Shown here piece by piece: positions 12,811 to 25,156 of a stretch of 64,000 nt of DNA. The stretch covers positions 558,001-622,000 of the forward strand of contig JAGTJL010000009.1 of the NCBI GenBank assembly GCA_020746875.1. The letters are read 5' to 3'. Within the stretch, counting starts at the first letter, position 1; each line of letters begins with the position of its first letter. The notes below the pieces were generated by a model, which saw only the letters and a list, made by a program, of their open reading frames with translations, searched no databases and was not told the origin of the DNA. Origin of the DNA: Rhexocercosporidium sp. MPI-PUGE-AT-0058. Its lineage: Eukaryota > Ascomycota > Leotiomycetes > Helotiales. Made by a program: the position numbers and the translations under genes.

Positions 12811-13993
12811 TCAATCCTCGCTCTTTATCTGCACCTTAATCGCCCCCGTCTTCGGATCCGCTGCCGTCTCAAAAGCCTTCACGGCATCCGCAAGCTCATA
12901 TCTATGCGTGACCAACTTCTTCATATCAATGATCCCGCTCTGTACGAGCCGGATAGCCCTTGGCCACGTATTGCAGTAGCGGTACTGGAACTGGAGATCG
13001 ATTTCACGGACGCTCAACCTCATGAAGGGGATGCTCATCTCGTTCTTCCCAACACCAATGACGAACACCTTGCCACCGAACTTGACAGCCCAGATCGCCG
13101 CCGAGATACTGCTCTCAACACCAGTGCATTCCAGAGCAACTGCGGGCTCAATGCCACCAAAAGCTTCAACCATCGCCTTGGCGGACTCTTCCGGGGTTTG
13201 CCGGGATACTTTGAAGGTCGTGACTGAGGGGACGAGGTTCTTCGCGAATGCGAGTCTTCCTTCGTCGATATCTGTAATTACGAGAGGGCATGCACCGGCT
13301 GCTTGACAGCATAAAAGAGTGATTAAGCCGATTGGACCAGCACCGCAAATCAACACTGGATCACCGAGTTGGACACCCGATCTCTGCATCGCAGCTAGGG
13401 AAACGCTCAATGGCTCTAAGCATGCTCCGTCTTCAAATGACATATCCCCAATCTTATGGCACCACGCGGCAGGGTGATTGACGTATCTCCTCAAGAGCCC
13501 AGGAACAGGTGGGGTGGAAAGAAACAGGACTTTGTCGCAGCCATTGTATCGGCCCGTTAGGCAGGGTTCGCATTCTCCGCAGATGATGTTGGGTTCGACG
13601 GCGATCCGGTCGCCTACTTTGAGGGATGTGACGGAGGGGTGGACGGCGAGTACTACGCCTGCTGATTCGTGGCCTAGGATATGTGTATCTTCCACAATCA
13701 TGGGCCCGATACAGCCTGCATGCCAGAAATGGACATCGGATCTGTAGCCGGAAAAATATTAGCATTGGTTAATCTCAACTTAGCAGAGGTTCCCTTTACC
13801 CGCAGATTCCCGTGCTCTTGATCCCGACCGTCACTTCTCCCTCCTTCAGACTATCGCCTTTCTGCACACTCTCCAGAGATGGTTCGGCCTCTGCAACCCA
13901 CAGCTCGTGCTGCGGGTTCGTGTAGACTCCAATGTTGGGCTTGGACACTTTCTCCATCTTCATGGGGAAAATCTCTGTTGCTGAGGGCGCCAT
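12811..13993 (-). CDS. ladA: L-arabinitol 4-dehydrogenase (zinc MDR family)
   Basis: Oxidises L-arabinitol to L-xylulose with NAD+ in fungal pentose catabolism; cytosolic. Exons 13800..13993 and 12811..13741 encode 374 aa; the intron (13742..13799) joins STGICG to [18 protein letters not shown]. Zinc-site residues are visible: catalytic Cys in TGICGSD, His-Glu in ILGHESAG, and the structural cysteines of [15 protein letters not shown]. The Rossmann motif is GAGPIGL, followed by [29 protein letters not shown] and [20 protein letters not shown] track the L-arabinitol enzyme more closely than xylitol or sorbitol dehydrogenase. Xylitol dehydrogenase is the nearest alternative. The start at 13993 precedes [20 protein letters not shown], a slightly longer N-terminus than usual. 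Confidence 0.9.
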
Positions 13994-15456
13994 GTCTGAT
14001 GTGAGTTCCTCCTTCGACTACTTATCAACCGCCTGAGTTTCGTTTCGTCTCGTCTCGTCTCGTTTCGTACCGCGTGGGACAGGATTCCAATGGGACACAG
14101 ATACGTGTTGCGGGAATTGGTGGATAAATAGGTCGGTAGGCGGCGAGGGAGGGGAAAAGAGCAGTCGGAGAAAGAGAGCAGACGAATGACCTCTCCAGAC
14201 CACGGCGTCCCTTCACGTATTAATACCGTTCCTCCCTCCAGATAGAGACTCACGGCCAGGAACAGGCGGCTAGGACGAGAATTGGAAGGTGGGATGGGGC
14301 TCGACAAGAGAGCCAGAGCAGCTGCAGCCAAAAGAGAAAATCAATAAGCCCTTCCCTTTCTGCCTATTGCCCCACGAATCACAGAGCAAGCTTCACATTG
14401 GAGCTCCTCCTTCGACTCCTTCGAGCTTGCGCAAGCCATGTGCTGGGAAAAGTGTCGCGGGGGGGTCGGGGGGGTTTCACGCCGACGAGCGAGGGGTGAA
14501 GTCCAAAGTCCAAAGTCCAACCCCACCAACCCACCAATCCACCCCGAGCCACCCAACCCCCCAAGTAGAGAGCTGCACGCGCTCCAATCACGGCGATTTA
14601 GCTCCATGGATGTGCAATGCCACCGAATTCCGGGGTCTCGTTTTTCGACGTCGAAGGTGTGGGCTAGGTGGGGCGTTGGCGTTACCGACGAGTAGTGGTG
14701 GCTGCTTGCTTAATTCTCGGAAATACTAAGCCGCTTTGATTGAAAGCCTTCAAATTGCTGCAGTGTAGCCTCGCAAGCTAAAGAAGCCTTTTGCTTTCTC
14801 ATTTGAAGCTTGGCGCCGTGCTGTTCCCTGCTCACGCATGTCGTGTTGACTATGAAACCTAAGAAGCGAGCCGCCGTTTTATCCGCCGTTTATCATGTGC
14901 CAGGTAGAATCTGGGGAAATTTCTCCGCCTCTGCGGACTCCTCTTTGCTCGACTCTAGCTATCACGCTACTTGCTTGATCGGAGATGTTGTGCTGATCCT
15001 AAATGCTGATCCTGATTGCCTGCAGCACAAGGGCACGCATATGAATTGAAGAATGAAGAAATAATCTGACTAGTCAACTTGCTATATTTCTAATATAACA
15101 GCAGCTTCTCATCGGCAGATACCCCAATGCCTTTTTGATGCTCCGTACAGCCGGCCCCATGGTATATTATCGCCTCCATAACGCCGAGACCTCGATTCTT
15201 TATACACCGGCCCTTGATGCTGGCCAGACCCACATATAGATCAGATGTCAAGTGACTTGATAGTACCGAAGAACCTGCCAACCGTATCGTTGCCTCGTGT
15301 GATTACCGCATTCGGAAGTTACGTGGAACCAGAGATAGCGAACCTCGTCAAAGTCAGATATGGTGGTTGCCCCGAGATACCTGGCAATGATCTCCTACCG
15401 TATCTATTACCGCCCAGTGAGTTATAGGGTGTATAACAAAGTTCACACCAAGCCCC
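13994..15456. other. 1.46-kb intergenic region with short tandem motifs
   Basis: Upstream of the L-arabinitol dehydrogenase gene and downstream of SPT8. Contains a CTCGT-type 5-bp microsatellite at about 14037-14070, G runs near 14460-14475, and three tandem GTCCAAA units near 14502-14522. Frames of up to 146 codons here have no recognisable domain. Confidence 0.5.
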
Positions 15457-17498
15457 TCACGGAGGAATTCCAATCTCATATCCTATCAGAACTTCCGTAC
15501 TACTCCCCTCCCATCCGCGGTTCCCAGCAGCTGAAAGCATATATCTGCAAGTCGGATCAACATGCAAAGCACTAATCACACCTGCTCTCGGTGGTCCTGG
15601 GACGATCAAGAAAGGCACCGTAGAGTGCTTCGATGATTGAGTATCCTTCAAATCATAGAGTCGAAGGATATCATGGGATGCACTGAAGAATTTAGCCGAG
15701 AACTATTTGAAGGGGATGGAAAACTTACCAGATCAGATGCCGTCCGTTGGGCATAGCACGGATGGCACTGACTGCTCCACTCCCTTGGGGAAACTTGAAT
15801 GTTCGACTCGGGGTTTTCAAGCCTTTGTGTAGACTGAATTCCTCGACTGTGCCATTTCGTCGCCCAGCATACACGAAATTCCCATCCGGAGACCAACAGG
15901 CTGCCATACACCAAGGAGGAACTCCGGTCCTGGTCGATATCCGCGCCACGGCATCTGGCGCTCTCCGATCCCATATCCGCATCGTTCCATCCATTGAAGC
16001 TGCTAAAAAGGTTGAATCCGAAGTTGCTACGGCATCCTGAGTTTCTGCTATAATCATAGGCATCGGTGGCTCTTCCTCAACAGGAGCTCCGTTTGTCTCG
16101 GGTACTGGTTCCGCTGCTGGGTCAGGTTGTGCTGGAGCTTCTCCCATACTCACATCTCCTTGTGAATCGAGGGTTTCCTGATTGTCAAGACTGGACTCTA
16201 TCGCTCGGGAGAACTCATCATCATCGTCCCCAAATACTCCTCCAGATGGAGCTCCTTCCCCAGCTGTCTCCCCAAACAAAGAGTCGTTGTCACTACCACC
16301 ACCAAACAACGACCCCGATGGAGACCCAGGTGCATCTTCGTTCTCTAGCTCCGCTCCGTGTGTACCATTTACCCCATTACCATTCGTAAATGGCTTCTCG
16401 TTGTTGCTCGAAAATGTTTCACTCTTCGGTAGCGGCTCCCCAGATTCTTCTGGTACAGGCAAACTCGAAGCCGGCCGTACTTCAATAGCAGAGATCTGAC
16501 CACCACTGCCTTCAAACCCCCTCTTCACTTGACCAGTATTCAAATCCCAATCAAACACATTCTTATCCCAACCTCCTGACAACACAGATTTCTCATCTTG
16601 AGCCAGAGTCAAGACTGAAACCGCAGATTTGTGCTTGAGCATATAAGCGATGCGTTTCCCCTCATCGTGCCGTACAGAGTATAGATTTATAGATCCGGAT
16701 TCCAAGCCAGAAAGCATCCATAAGGCTTGCGACTCAACAGCCAAGGAATATACAGGCGAGAATGGGGGCTCTTCATTCGGCGCCTTCGACAAAGGTTCCT
16801 CATTATCCCAGTAGCTCATCAAAACTCCTGCTTTCACCACACTATCGACAAAAGGGTGTCTTTGCGCCACTGTAAGAAGTGTCTTGCCATTGACAGTTGC
16901 AGCTCCATCGTATTTCCGAATATAGCAATCGGAACCCCCCGAAAACCAAAATCTCATGTCTGGCGTTGCTGTGATGGCATTGATCGATGTACTTTGGGGG
17001 GCGGCCATGGTAGGGACTATATCGTAGGAAGACGCAGTGAGTGCTTCTGCGCGTACTTCGTACCGCATCTTGGGCGATTGGAGAGGGGCAGAAGTTTGCC
17101 TTGGAGAGGCGGATGTTCGAGTGACGACCGGTCTAGGATGTGATGTAGGGCCTGCGCCATTGACTTGACTGGCAATAGGAGTATCTTCTGAACTGGTATT
17201 CGTCGTGGGAAGGCTCGGTCTTCGCGGGCGCGCTGCCGGAGCGTCATCGTCGTCGTCCCCTCCGTCTTGATCATCGTCTCCATTGTCATCATCGTTCTCT
17301 TCATCGTCTCCGTCTCCATCCCCATCATCGTCCCCGTCGACGTCCATGTTTGCGTCTACCTCGTTATCGTCCCCATCTTCGTTTAACTCGTCTTGCTCAT
17401 TGTCCGAGCTGCCATTGGACCCTGGAAAGTTAGCAAGATACAGTTAAGTCATAGGAAATCATACCCCTATCATCGTCATCCAGGCCAAAGTCCGGCAT
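15457..17498 (-). CDS. SPT8: SAGA complex subunit Spt8 (WD40)
   Basis: Part of the TBP-regulating module of the SAGA coactivator, nuclear. Exons 17465..17498, 15729..17421 and 15457..15682 give 650 aa. The start is MPDFGLDDDDRG, followed by an acidic, Asp-rich low-complexity region up to about residue 75. The WD40 propeller begins near SYDIVPTMAAPQSTSINAIT and includes FSGGSDCYIRKYDG, SPVYSLAVESQALWMLSG and VLSGGWDKNVFDWDLNTG. An acidic disordered insert of about 150 residues follows (SGSLFGGGSDNDSLFG), then SMDGTMRIWDRR and CWSPDGNFVYAGRRNG. The last intron joins NGRHLIC to ASHDILRLYD. Spt3, its partner, is encoded 30 kb away in this window. Confidence 0.93.
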
Positions 17499-18000
17499 CT
17501 TGTTTTTTTATGGAACTGTCATCCGTCCTCAGTCTGTACACTGAAGTGGTGATTCCGACGCGCCTGGCCAGTTGCAAGCCGCTTCCAAGTCTGACAGCTG
17601 CGCAAACGCCGCAGGTAGGTGTGAAAAATCGCGTAGGATAATATTTACTATGGGCAAACGAAGATAGATGTTGCCGACAAAGTGTTTGCAGAAAAGAATC
17701 CGGCGATTTGATCGTGGGGTTGCATGACATGGGGAAGTGATGCCCAAGCCACGAGCCAGATCAGGTCCAGGTTCAGACTTGCAGGGATGAAGCGGCCGCT
17801 CGGAACCTTGCACAATCTAATTACTAGCGCATTATGCAGCAACCCCGCCAAAGATCCGACTTTCAGTCTCTCAGAAGATCGGATCAGAATACAACAACAG
17901 GTGACGAACAGGGTCAACGTCAAAAGATAGCACAACTTTCTATCTACCTTTCATTCTCATAGATCCCAATACCAAATCACGCTGTGAATCAAACGAAACC
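17499..18000. other. Divergent promoter region SPT8 / PNPOx-like gene
   Basis: 500 bp between two divergent start codons; nothing specific recognised. Confidence 0.5.
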
Positions 18001-18847
18001 ATGGCGGCAGAAGTCCCCCTCAACTACGAATCCTCCGCGGGACCAACAAACCTTCAAGTCGCCAATTGTCTCCCCTCAGAAGTCGTCCAATGTCTGAAGA
18101 ATGCACGCTTCGTACGCCTCCCTTCCCCAAATCAAACCATCTCATCTCATCCCATCTTCTCAAAACCCTCCCGTACGGTACAAAAGCTAACCCTTTCCTC
18201 TCCCACAGCTCCACCTCGCAACATGCACCAACCTCTTCCCCCACGTCTCCCTAATGAACTACACCTACCTCCCCTCCTCCCCCTACAACACCTCCCCAAC
18301 AATAGTAATGACGACCAATCCCTCCTCCAAAAAGACCCTCAACCTAGTCTCGAACCCCAACGTCTCCCTCCTCGTCCACGACTGGGTCTCCCACCGCCCC
18401 CCAACAACCAGCAGCAACCGTCGCGGCTCCGGCGGCTCGCGAACTGGCTCTCCACCTCCAGAAGCCTCGCGCTCCTCTCTCGCCTCCCTCCTCCTCAATC
18501 TGAACACCAGCGCCATGAGCAGTATATCAGCGACGATCAATGGGACTGCGAAAGTGGTAGATAGAGGCACGGATGAGGAGGCATATTACAAGGAGATGCA
18601 TCTCGAGAATAATACGTTTAGCGAGGGCGCGGAGGGGGAGGGGGCGTCGAATTTTTGGGGCGAGACGCAGGATGGGGGGAGGGAGATGTATATTGAGGGG
18701 GAGGAGGTTAGGGTTGTGGTGGTGATGATTACGGATGGGAGGGTTAGTGATTGGAAGGGAGGTGTGAGGGATTGGAGTCTTAGTGGTGTGGAGGGGGGTC
18801 AGAGCAACCATGATACGGCGCATGGGTTGGTTAATGGTGTTGTATGA
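18001..18847 (+). CDS. PNPOx-like FMN-binding split-barrel protein
   Basis: Resembles the fungal YLR456W/YPR172W family of putative pyridoxamine-phosphate-oxidase-fold flavoproteins; catalytic activity of this family is not settled. Exons 18001..18111 and 18209..18847 (GTACGC...CAG) encode 249 aa. The core runs LPSEVVQCLKNARFLHLATC, then LFPHVSLMNYTYLP, then TIVMTTNPSSKKTLNLVSNP and NVSLLVHDWVSHRP. A serine/glycine-rich linker follows (RRGSGGSRTGSPPPEASRS) before the C-terminal barrel strands (MYIEGEEVRVVVVMITDGRV). The first half uses C-ending codons almost exclusively and the second half G/T-ending ones. It is convergent with PDX1, the B6 synthase, with 540 bp between stops, which hints at a B6 role but does not prove it. 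Confidence 0.85.
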
Positions 18848-19387
18848 GGAGAGAAGAGGTGCCGGGTGACTGGAATTGAGACACATGTGGATGGGCTGGT
18901 ACTGTTTTGAGTTCCTGCTCAGGATTTTGTCTAGACATGGAGTACATATGGTTGGGAGCATTGCTAAGGTTGCTCGTGGTATGGCTGTAAATGTAAGTCC
19001 ATAAGGAGGATTTTGCCTCTTGAAGTAGCGTTTTCTTCACTATTGAAAGCTCAAATTCCAAAGTCAACAAGCTCTCCCCCCAATTTCTCACATGTTGTGT
19101 AATACCGTCTAAGATTTCCAATTTTAGCCACATGTGGTACTTCGCAGATAAAGCAAAACAAAGTAAAAGAGATCACATGATACGGCTCTGAATAGCATAA
19201 TGTATGCCCTTGCTCTGCCAAACGAATAAGTCAATAATCATACAGTCATGAAAATTGTGAGTTGAGAGAGATCTCATGATCTATGAAGCTCAAGCATGAT
19301 AGCCCAGCAAAACGTATAAGACGTAGTAGTCCCCCTTTAGACTTTTTCCTCCCTCCATAAACACCATTTCCCTTCCAATACCAGTAT
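18848..19387. other. Convergent 3' intergenic region
   Basis: Between the stops of the PNPOx-like gene and PDX1; nothing recognised. Confidence 0.5.
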
Positions 19388-20493
19388 CTACCATCCTCTA
19401 CCCTGCATCTTATCTTTCGCATCCATTGTCCCACAGTTCAAGCCAACCATAGCCTCACCCAGATCCTCACTAACCTCCGCCAAAACCTTCGCATCGTTGT
19501 AATGCGTGACAGCATGTACAATAGCCTTCGCTCGCTTAGCCGCATCGCCAGACTTGAAGATTCCACTTCCTACGAAGACACCATCACAGCCCAATTGCAT
19601 CATAAGCGCCGCATCAGCAGGTGTGGCAATACCACCCGCCGCAAAGTTAACTACAGGCAGTCTACCCAACTTAGCAGTCTCCTTGAGAAGTTCAAAAGGT
19701 GCTTGGATATCCTTAGCGAGTATCCGCAGCTCCGCGTCGGACATGTTGCCAGCTCTTTGGATCTCGGCTGTTACGGTGCGCATGTGTCGTACGGCTTCGA
19801 TGACATCGCCTGTTCCGGCTTCGCCTTTTGTGCGGATCATGGCGGCGCCTTCGGAGATGCGGCGGAGGGCTTCACCTAGATTGCGGCAGCCGCAGACGAA
19901 GGGGACGGAGAAGGGGTGCTTCTCGACGTGGTGGGCGTGGTCAGCTGGTGTGAGGACTTCGGACTCGTCGATGTAGTCTACACCAATGGCTTCGAGGATC
20001 TGTTTGTTATATGTTAGTTGACTGTCCTTCTCACTAGCTTACTTCTCTCTTAGGAAAAGAAGGGGAAAAGAAGGGGAAAAGAACAGAACATACCTGACAC
20101 TCAACAAAGTGACCAATTCTCGCCTTGGCCATGACCGGAATAGTAACAGTCGCCATAATCTCCTTAATCATCTTCGGGTCCGACATGCGCGCGACACCTC
20201 CCTGCACTCTAATGTCTGCCGGTACACGCTCCAAAGCCATGACAGCAACTGCTCCAGCCTCCTCTGCTATTCTTGCCTGCAATAACCGAGTCAGACACTG
20301 CTTCCGCTTCCTCTTCCATTTCTTCTCCAGTCAATTGACTGGGTGGAGATAGACTTACCTGCTCGGCATTGACAACATCCATAATAACACCACCCTTCAA
20401 CATGCGTGCCAATCCCGTCTTGACGGTGAAGTTGTTCTCGCCCCTCTTGGAGGCATCGCCATTGGTGCTGCTGGTGGGGAGTTCGGTGGCCAT
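19388..20493 (-). CDS. PDX1: Pyridoxal 5'-phosphate synthase subunit PDX1 (SNZ family)
   Basis: Synthase subunit of the DXP-independent vitamin B6 route, building PLP from ribose 5-phosphate, glyceraldehyde 3-phosphate and ammonia supplied by PDX2. Exons 20359..20493, 20094..20276 and 19388..19999 encode 309 aa. A TIM-barrel sequence is visible throughout: [20 protein letters not shown] with the substrate Asp, [35 protein letters not shown] with a catalytic Lys, [40 protein letters not shown] and [20 protein letters not shown]. Key lysines and aspartates appear intact. An in-frame Met 8 codons upstream (MINDHTGR) is possible; MATELP was chosen by family length. Intron 2 holds a short tandem of an 11-bp AAAAGAAGGGG unit (20055-20087). 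Confidence 0.96.
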
Positions 20494-21393
20494 TCTGCCT
20501 GTGTGGTCGTTGATCATTTGCAGCTTCTCGAGAAAAGAATGTTCCAATTGAAGACCAAGAGTCAAATAACAAGAGAAATCGAGTGAAGTTACAATAGAGA
20601 AAGCAGTGCAATTGGATTGGACTGAGATAATCTTGAGGTGCGGTGACTCGAATTGTAAATATGGCGGGGTAGAAGGAAAGACAGACGTCCCCAGTCCCAG
20701 ATGCAGATGAAATTTTGAGGTGGGGCAGCCACTTGACTCACTTGAGGGAAAGTAAGCGTCACTACCAGAGGGAAGCCGTTGGAAGCCGGCCGTGGTTAGG
20801 TAAAGTACAATTTTCTCTTGGAAAAGCGAAGGGCGCGCCTTCTTTCCGACTACTTCTCCGGCTTCGGAGCGGGAAAGTCAGATGATAGATGAGTGAGATG
20901 ACAACTTGAAGCTTAAGAGGAAAGGAACAAGGATTAGCCGAGGAGGCTTTGTTGACAAGGGGAAGGTGGTTAAGAGGTCCTGACAAAGAACTTTGAGATG
21001 TACAGGGTTGAATGAGAAGTGGAAGGAAACAAAGTTTTTTGATCTTCGATTCCACCCGCTTGGCGAGCGGGCTAGGCTTGATTGGGATTGCATCGATGGG
21101 GTTAAACCATGAGTCTAGACCAAGATCGGGAGGGTTTTCCAGATCTTATACACCCACTATGATCTTAAGAGCGTTATCATAACGAGACTGTGTGCGTTGA
21201 GATCATTCGGACCTTCATTGTTTTAGTTGTACAGTACTGAACAGGTTGTGGTCGTTGTTAACCAGGGCGAAGACTCATGCGAGTGCTTTTGTTTCCGACA
21301 TATTCTAAACACCAACCGAATTATGCAAGCCAGCCATCTATAAACTCCAAAATGAGAATTACCATAGAACACTTCTGTATCTTCTCAGCCACT
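20494..21393. other. PDX1 upstream region and desaturase 3' flank
   Basis: 900 bp between the PDX1 start and the stop of the desaturase-like gene. No gene or clear element recognised. Confidence 0.5.
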
Positions 21394-22761
21394 TCACTTC
21401 TTCCCAAACTTAGCTCTAATCTCCTCCTCGCTAAACCGCCTCGTCTTCCTTCTCAACATCTCAGCCAGCTCCACCTGGGTCATACCAATCTGGTCGCCAA
21501 TTGGCACCAGCTGTTTAGCAAGATGCATGTAATTCTTGGTCAGTAACCTGAATGTAATTTCTAGGTAGTCGATGTTGTGGAAGACCAAGGCGCCTTCTTT
21601 GGAGTAGCGATCTTTGGCTTTGAGAAATGCGCGTGGATGGTCCCGCCAGTGACGGAGTGGGTTGAGGTGGTGGGAGGTGTGGTAGCCGTCGTTGAAGCAG
21701 AAACGGTTGGACTGTCATGTGTTAACTTGATCTACAGCATAGTAAAACAAGAACGCCAACTGTGCATGAAGCATCAGAGCAAAACTTACGGGAACGTCGA
21801 TCAGAGTAATACTCGATCGAAAGTCTGAGTTGGGTTCCACATCATCAACAAGCGCATGCTGGCCCCAATTCCCAATCATAAGACCAATCCGCATGATAAT
21901 AAACGGAAGCAAGAACACAAAAAGCGCAGGTTTGAACTGCCACTTTGCAAGCAGATACAAAGCTGCGTAGGAAGAGTGTTCCGTGCAGGTGACTCTGAAT
22001 GCGAGGTTGTATTTGCGTTTACTGATGAAATACTTCGGGAGATCGAACCAGCATAACAGCAGGAATCGAGCTTCGTATTGTAGAAAACACCATAGGGAGT
22101 CTCGCTGGTAGCGGATGGTGCTTGAAAGGTCATCGGGGCCATTGCCTTCGACGTGGTGGGCTTTGACGTGGTGGTAGTAGTAGGAATCCCATGTGTGGCC
22201 CATGAGCGGCTCGAGAATGTATGGGAAGGTCCAGTCGAAGGCGGCGTAGGGTTTGGCGAGGACTCCATTGTTGTGGATGTGGTTGTGCATCATGAGCGTG
22301 AAGCCGCCGGAGTACCATACTGTGACGAGCAAGTGGATGATGCCGTGGAGGTAGGTGAACTTCCCGAAGAAGAGATACAGTGCACTTGGTACTGAGGTGC
22401 AGAAATACACGAGGATGTGTGAGAGGAAAACCACATCTGTGTCATGACGTACCACTGACCTCGCCCACGTGATGTAGCTACGAAGGACAGCGGAACGGAT
22501 GGAATTGATGGTTTTGTTGTCTAGGTCCGCGAGCTCGTAATCCCATGTTGAGAAGATGGTAGGTTGAAAGTCTGGATGTTTGGTATCGCTCATCTTATCC
22601 AAGAGCTTGAGGGATGGACGGTCGTCGCCCAGTGATGGCTTGGCTCCGCTCTTGACATCTTTGATATCCTCGAACAGTTCCTCAAGAACGATTTTATCCG
22701 ACAGTGTGAAGAAGGCTTCGTCAGGTCCCTTCTCGACGATAGAGGGCTCCGGGCCACCCAT
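21394..22761 (-). CDS. Membrane fatty-acid-desaturase-fold protein
   Basis: Di-iron membrane desaturase/hydroxylase superfamily; substrate unknown. Exons 21790..22761 and 21394..21711 give 429 aa; the intron (GTAAGT...CAG) joins ITLIDVP to SNRFCFNDGYHTSHHLNP. Three histidine clusters are visible: HNHIH at residues 159-163, YYHHVKAHH near 200, and YHTSHH at 335-339, as expected for the two-iron centre. Several hydrophobic spans are present (VFLSHILVYFCTSVPSALYL, IIHLLVTVWYSGG, FVFLLPFIIMRIGLMIG). The C-terminus is charged (LAEMLRRKTRRFSEEEIRAK). A longer start at 22815 is possible, but MGGPEPS fits an ordinary cytosolic N-terminus. There is no cytochrome b5 domain. A sphingolipid or fatty-acid modification role is inference. 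Confidence 0.82.
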
Positions 22762-23624
22762 CGATACTTGTAATGAAATAGAGTTCGAGATTTCGATTAG
22801 TTCGAGGAGAAACAAGGATGAGGAAAAAGGCTATTTAAAAAGGAGAAAGGCTAATGTAGCATGGAACTTTGAGAGTTCAGAAGGGACAATGCAGAGGTAA
22901 AATCAATAATTCTTATGATCGTCAAAACAGAGAAGTAATTGAGACAGTATCAGGAAAGGGTACACGTCCATGGAGTGATTTCTCGAGTGGCGCGTCGTCG
23001 AGTCTCGAGTTGAGTCCGTCGAGATCGAAAGCTATGACCAGGGTCGGATAGGCTTGATACAAATAGAAGTGGATTTTAATTGAGGATCCGGACTATTCTA
23101 GTCTAGTGCGAAGTGAACATCGCTCCTTGTCCCAATCGTTTTTGGTGTCAGATCTCGTTTAGTTCTAGCCTAGGCTTTTAATTCTCGAATCATGTTGAAA
23201 CCTTCACTCCCTTGGCCTATTGAAGGTGACTATTTTAGTTGCCGAGGAGCATAAAACTTCATGCGATTTTAGAGATCGAGGCTCAACAACAAAACTCTTT
23301 CCTGTCGCTGTTTCAAAGTTTCGACTCAAGAACCATCTGGTCTGACAAGCATCTACAACTTTATTCCTTGCGCGATCATCTAAGTCTAGCAACCAATGAT
23401 TGCGAAGGTGATCTCTAAGTATTGGAACCCACAACTGAAAGCCTGAGGTCAGCGAAGTTGTCATGATGTACATTTTGCAATTTTTCAGTCTACTTCATAC
23501 CAGAAAGGTTTCTCCGAAGCTCTATCAGAACGAAATCCCAACGCTCTAGCATCTACTAGCAAATCGTCCAGTCAGCTCGTATTCTCATCTCGTCATCTCG
23601 TCGCAGAAGCATCTCCATGTAGCC
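22762..23624. other. Intergenic, 860 bp
   Basis: Upstream of the desaturase-like gene and downstream of ureG. Nothing recognised; short frames (up to 106 codons) lack any family signal. Confidence 0.5.
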
Positions 23625-24698
23625 TCACTTCAAGCCATCAAGCCCAGCAGTAGCAACCGGACCACCCCTCGCCTTACTCACAGCCTCCGCACCACTTCCC
23701 CTCCACGCACTTTCAATCAAGCCAATAATATTCTCCACCGCAACCCCCTTCTTAACCTGCGCAAAGACCGTCGGACCGCCCTCCCTCATCTTTCTCGCAT
23801 CCCTATCCATAACATCCAGATCCGCGCCCACCGCCTCAGCAAGATCAGTCTTATTAACAATCAACAGATCACTCTGCGTGATTCCTGGGCCGCCTTTCCT
23901 CGGGATCTTATCACCGCCACTAACATCAATGACATAGATGATATAATCGGCCAGCTCGCGAGAGTAGTTCGCAGCGAGATTGTCGCCCCCGGATTCGATC
24001 AGGAGGATGTCAGATGTGAATTCACGGTGCAGGTCTTCTAGCGCGGCGAGGTTGGCGGAGATGTCTTCGCGGACGGCGGCGTGGGGGCAGCCGCCTGTCT
24101 CGATGGCGCGGATGCGTTCGGCGGGGAGGGCTTTGTGTTTGGTGAGGAATTCGGCGTCTTCGCGCGTGAAGATGTCGTTTGTTACGGCGGCGATGGAGTA
24201 TTTCTCTCGGAGGGCAAGGCAGAGGGCTAGCATGAGAGCTGTCTTGCCGGATCCCACAGGTCTGGTTGTATGTGAGTGACATAAACTGTGGACTTAAAAA
24301 ATGAATGTGATAGAAAATCAGCAAGAGATGAAATACTCTCTTGAGATCCAAAAGATCCAAAGATCCAACAGTATAAGATCCCGAGTGAAACAAAGCTCAA
24401 TGTCACTTGACAAACACCTGCTCCAAGCTACCCCGCTATACCCCGCCAACCTTCAACCCAACTCGATAAGCACATCACATCACAGTCCAAAACAACAGAG
24501 AAAATCATCAACATACCCGCCAATACCAACAGTAAAAGCACGTTCCGACCAGTCCCTCCCTTCAATAATAGGCATCTCCCGTCCCATGTAGCTGCCCGGG
24601 CCATCGAGGATCTCGTGCGTGTGGCCGTGGTCGGGTGCGGTATGAGAATGGTCGTGGTCATGTGAGTGTGCATGGTCGTGGGAGTGTTCGTGAGACAT
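23625..24698 (-). CDS. ureG: Urease accessory GTPase UreG
   Basis: SIMIBI-class GTPase that delivers nickel into apo-urease, cytosolic. Exons 24517..24698 and 23625..24261 give 272 aa; the intron is long for this window (255 nt). The N-terminus is a His-rich metal-binding tail ([19 protein letters not shown]). The split P-loop is rebuilt by splicing as [17 protein letters not shown]. Then come [14 protein letters not shown], the nickel-binding [15 protein letters not shown] (Cys-Pro-His), [33 protein letters not shown] and the NKTD base-recognition motif in [16 protein letters not shown]. An in-frame Met at 24737 adds 13 residues; the Met before the His-tail was preferred. The gene shows the C-to-G codon switch clearly. 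Confidence 0.96.
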
Positions 24699-25156
24699 GG
24701 TGGAAGAGGCTTTGGATGGACTTGACGGATCTATCACAGGATTGAGATTCAGGTAGCTGTGTTGAAGGAGGAAGTGTTCATGGGGCTCTTGGGTAAACTA
24801 GCGCGGGGCTAGCTGATCACGTTTGGGAGGTTCGATCGGAAGAGCCCGATAGTCTCGCTCATTCTCAAAGATGTGAGGAAGATGGTTTTCAGTACCGCTT
24901 GAGTGGTTCCAATATTGATGTGAAGTAGAAGGAGGACTGATGATACGACGAGTTGATGAAAGTGAAAGTCTAAAGTCAAAGCGAACAACGAAATCTCGTG
25001 AAGGTTAAAGTGATCGAATCTCTTAGAAACGCCGTCTAAATGCATCTTATCCATACGCCCCTTAAATGCCAAATAACCATTCCGGTCCCAGCATATAAAT
25101 GCAACTCTTAGTATACAATTCTCCATAACAATGCCAGGGCCATGATTCTCAACTAC
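24699..25156. other. Intergenic, 460 bp
   Basis: ureG upstream region and 3' flank of the DMT transporter; nothing recognised. Confidence 0.5.

Noticed and set aside
14289..14729. 146-codon frame in the ladA upstream region
   Set aside because: Pro/Ser-rich, overlapped by frames in other phases, no known motif; not counted as a gene.
24827..24845. GGTTCGATC resembling a tRNA B box
   Set aside because: No A box at the right distance and no cloverleaf can be drawn; no tRNA claimed.
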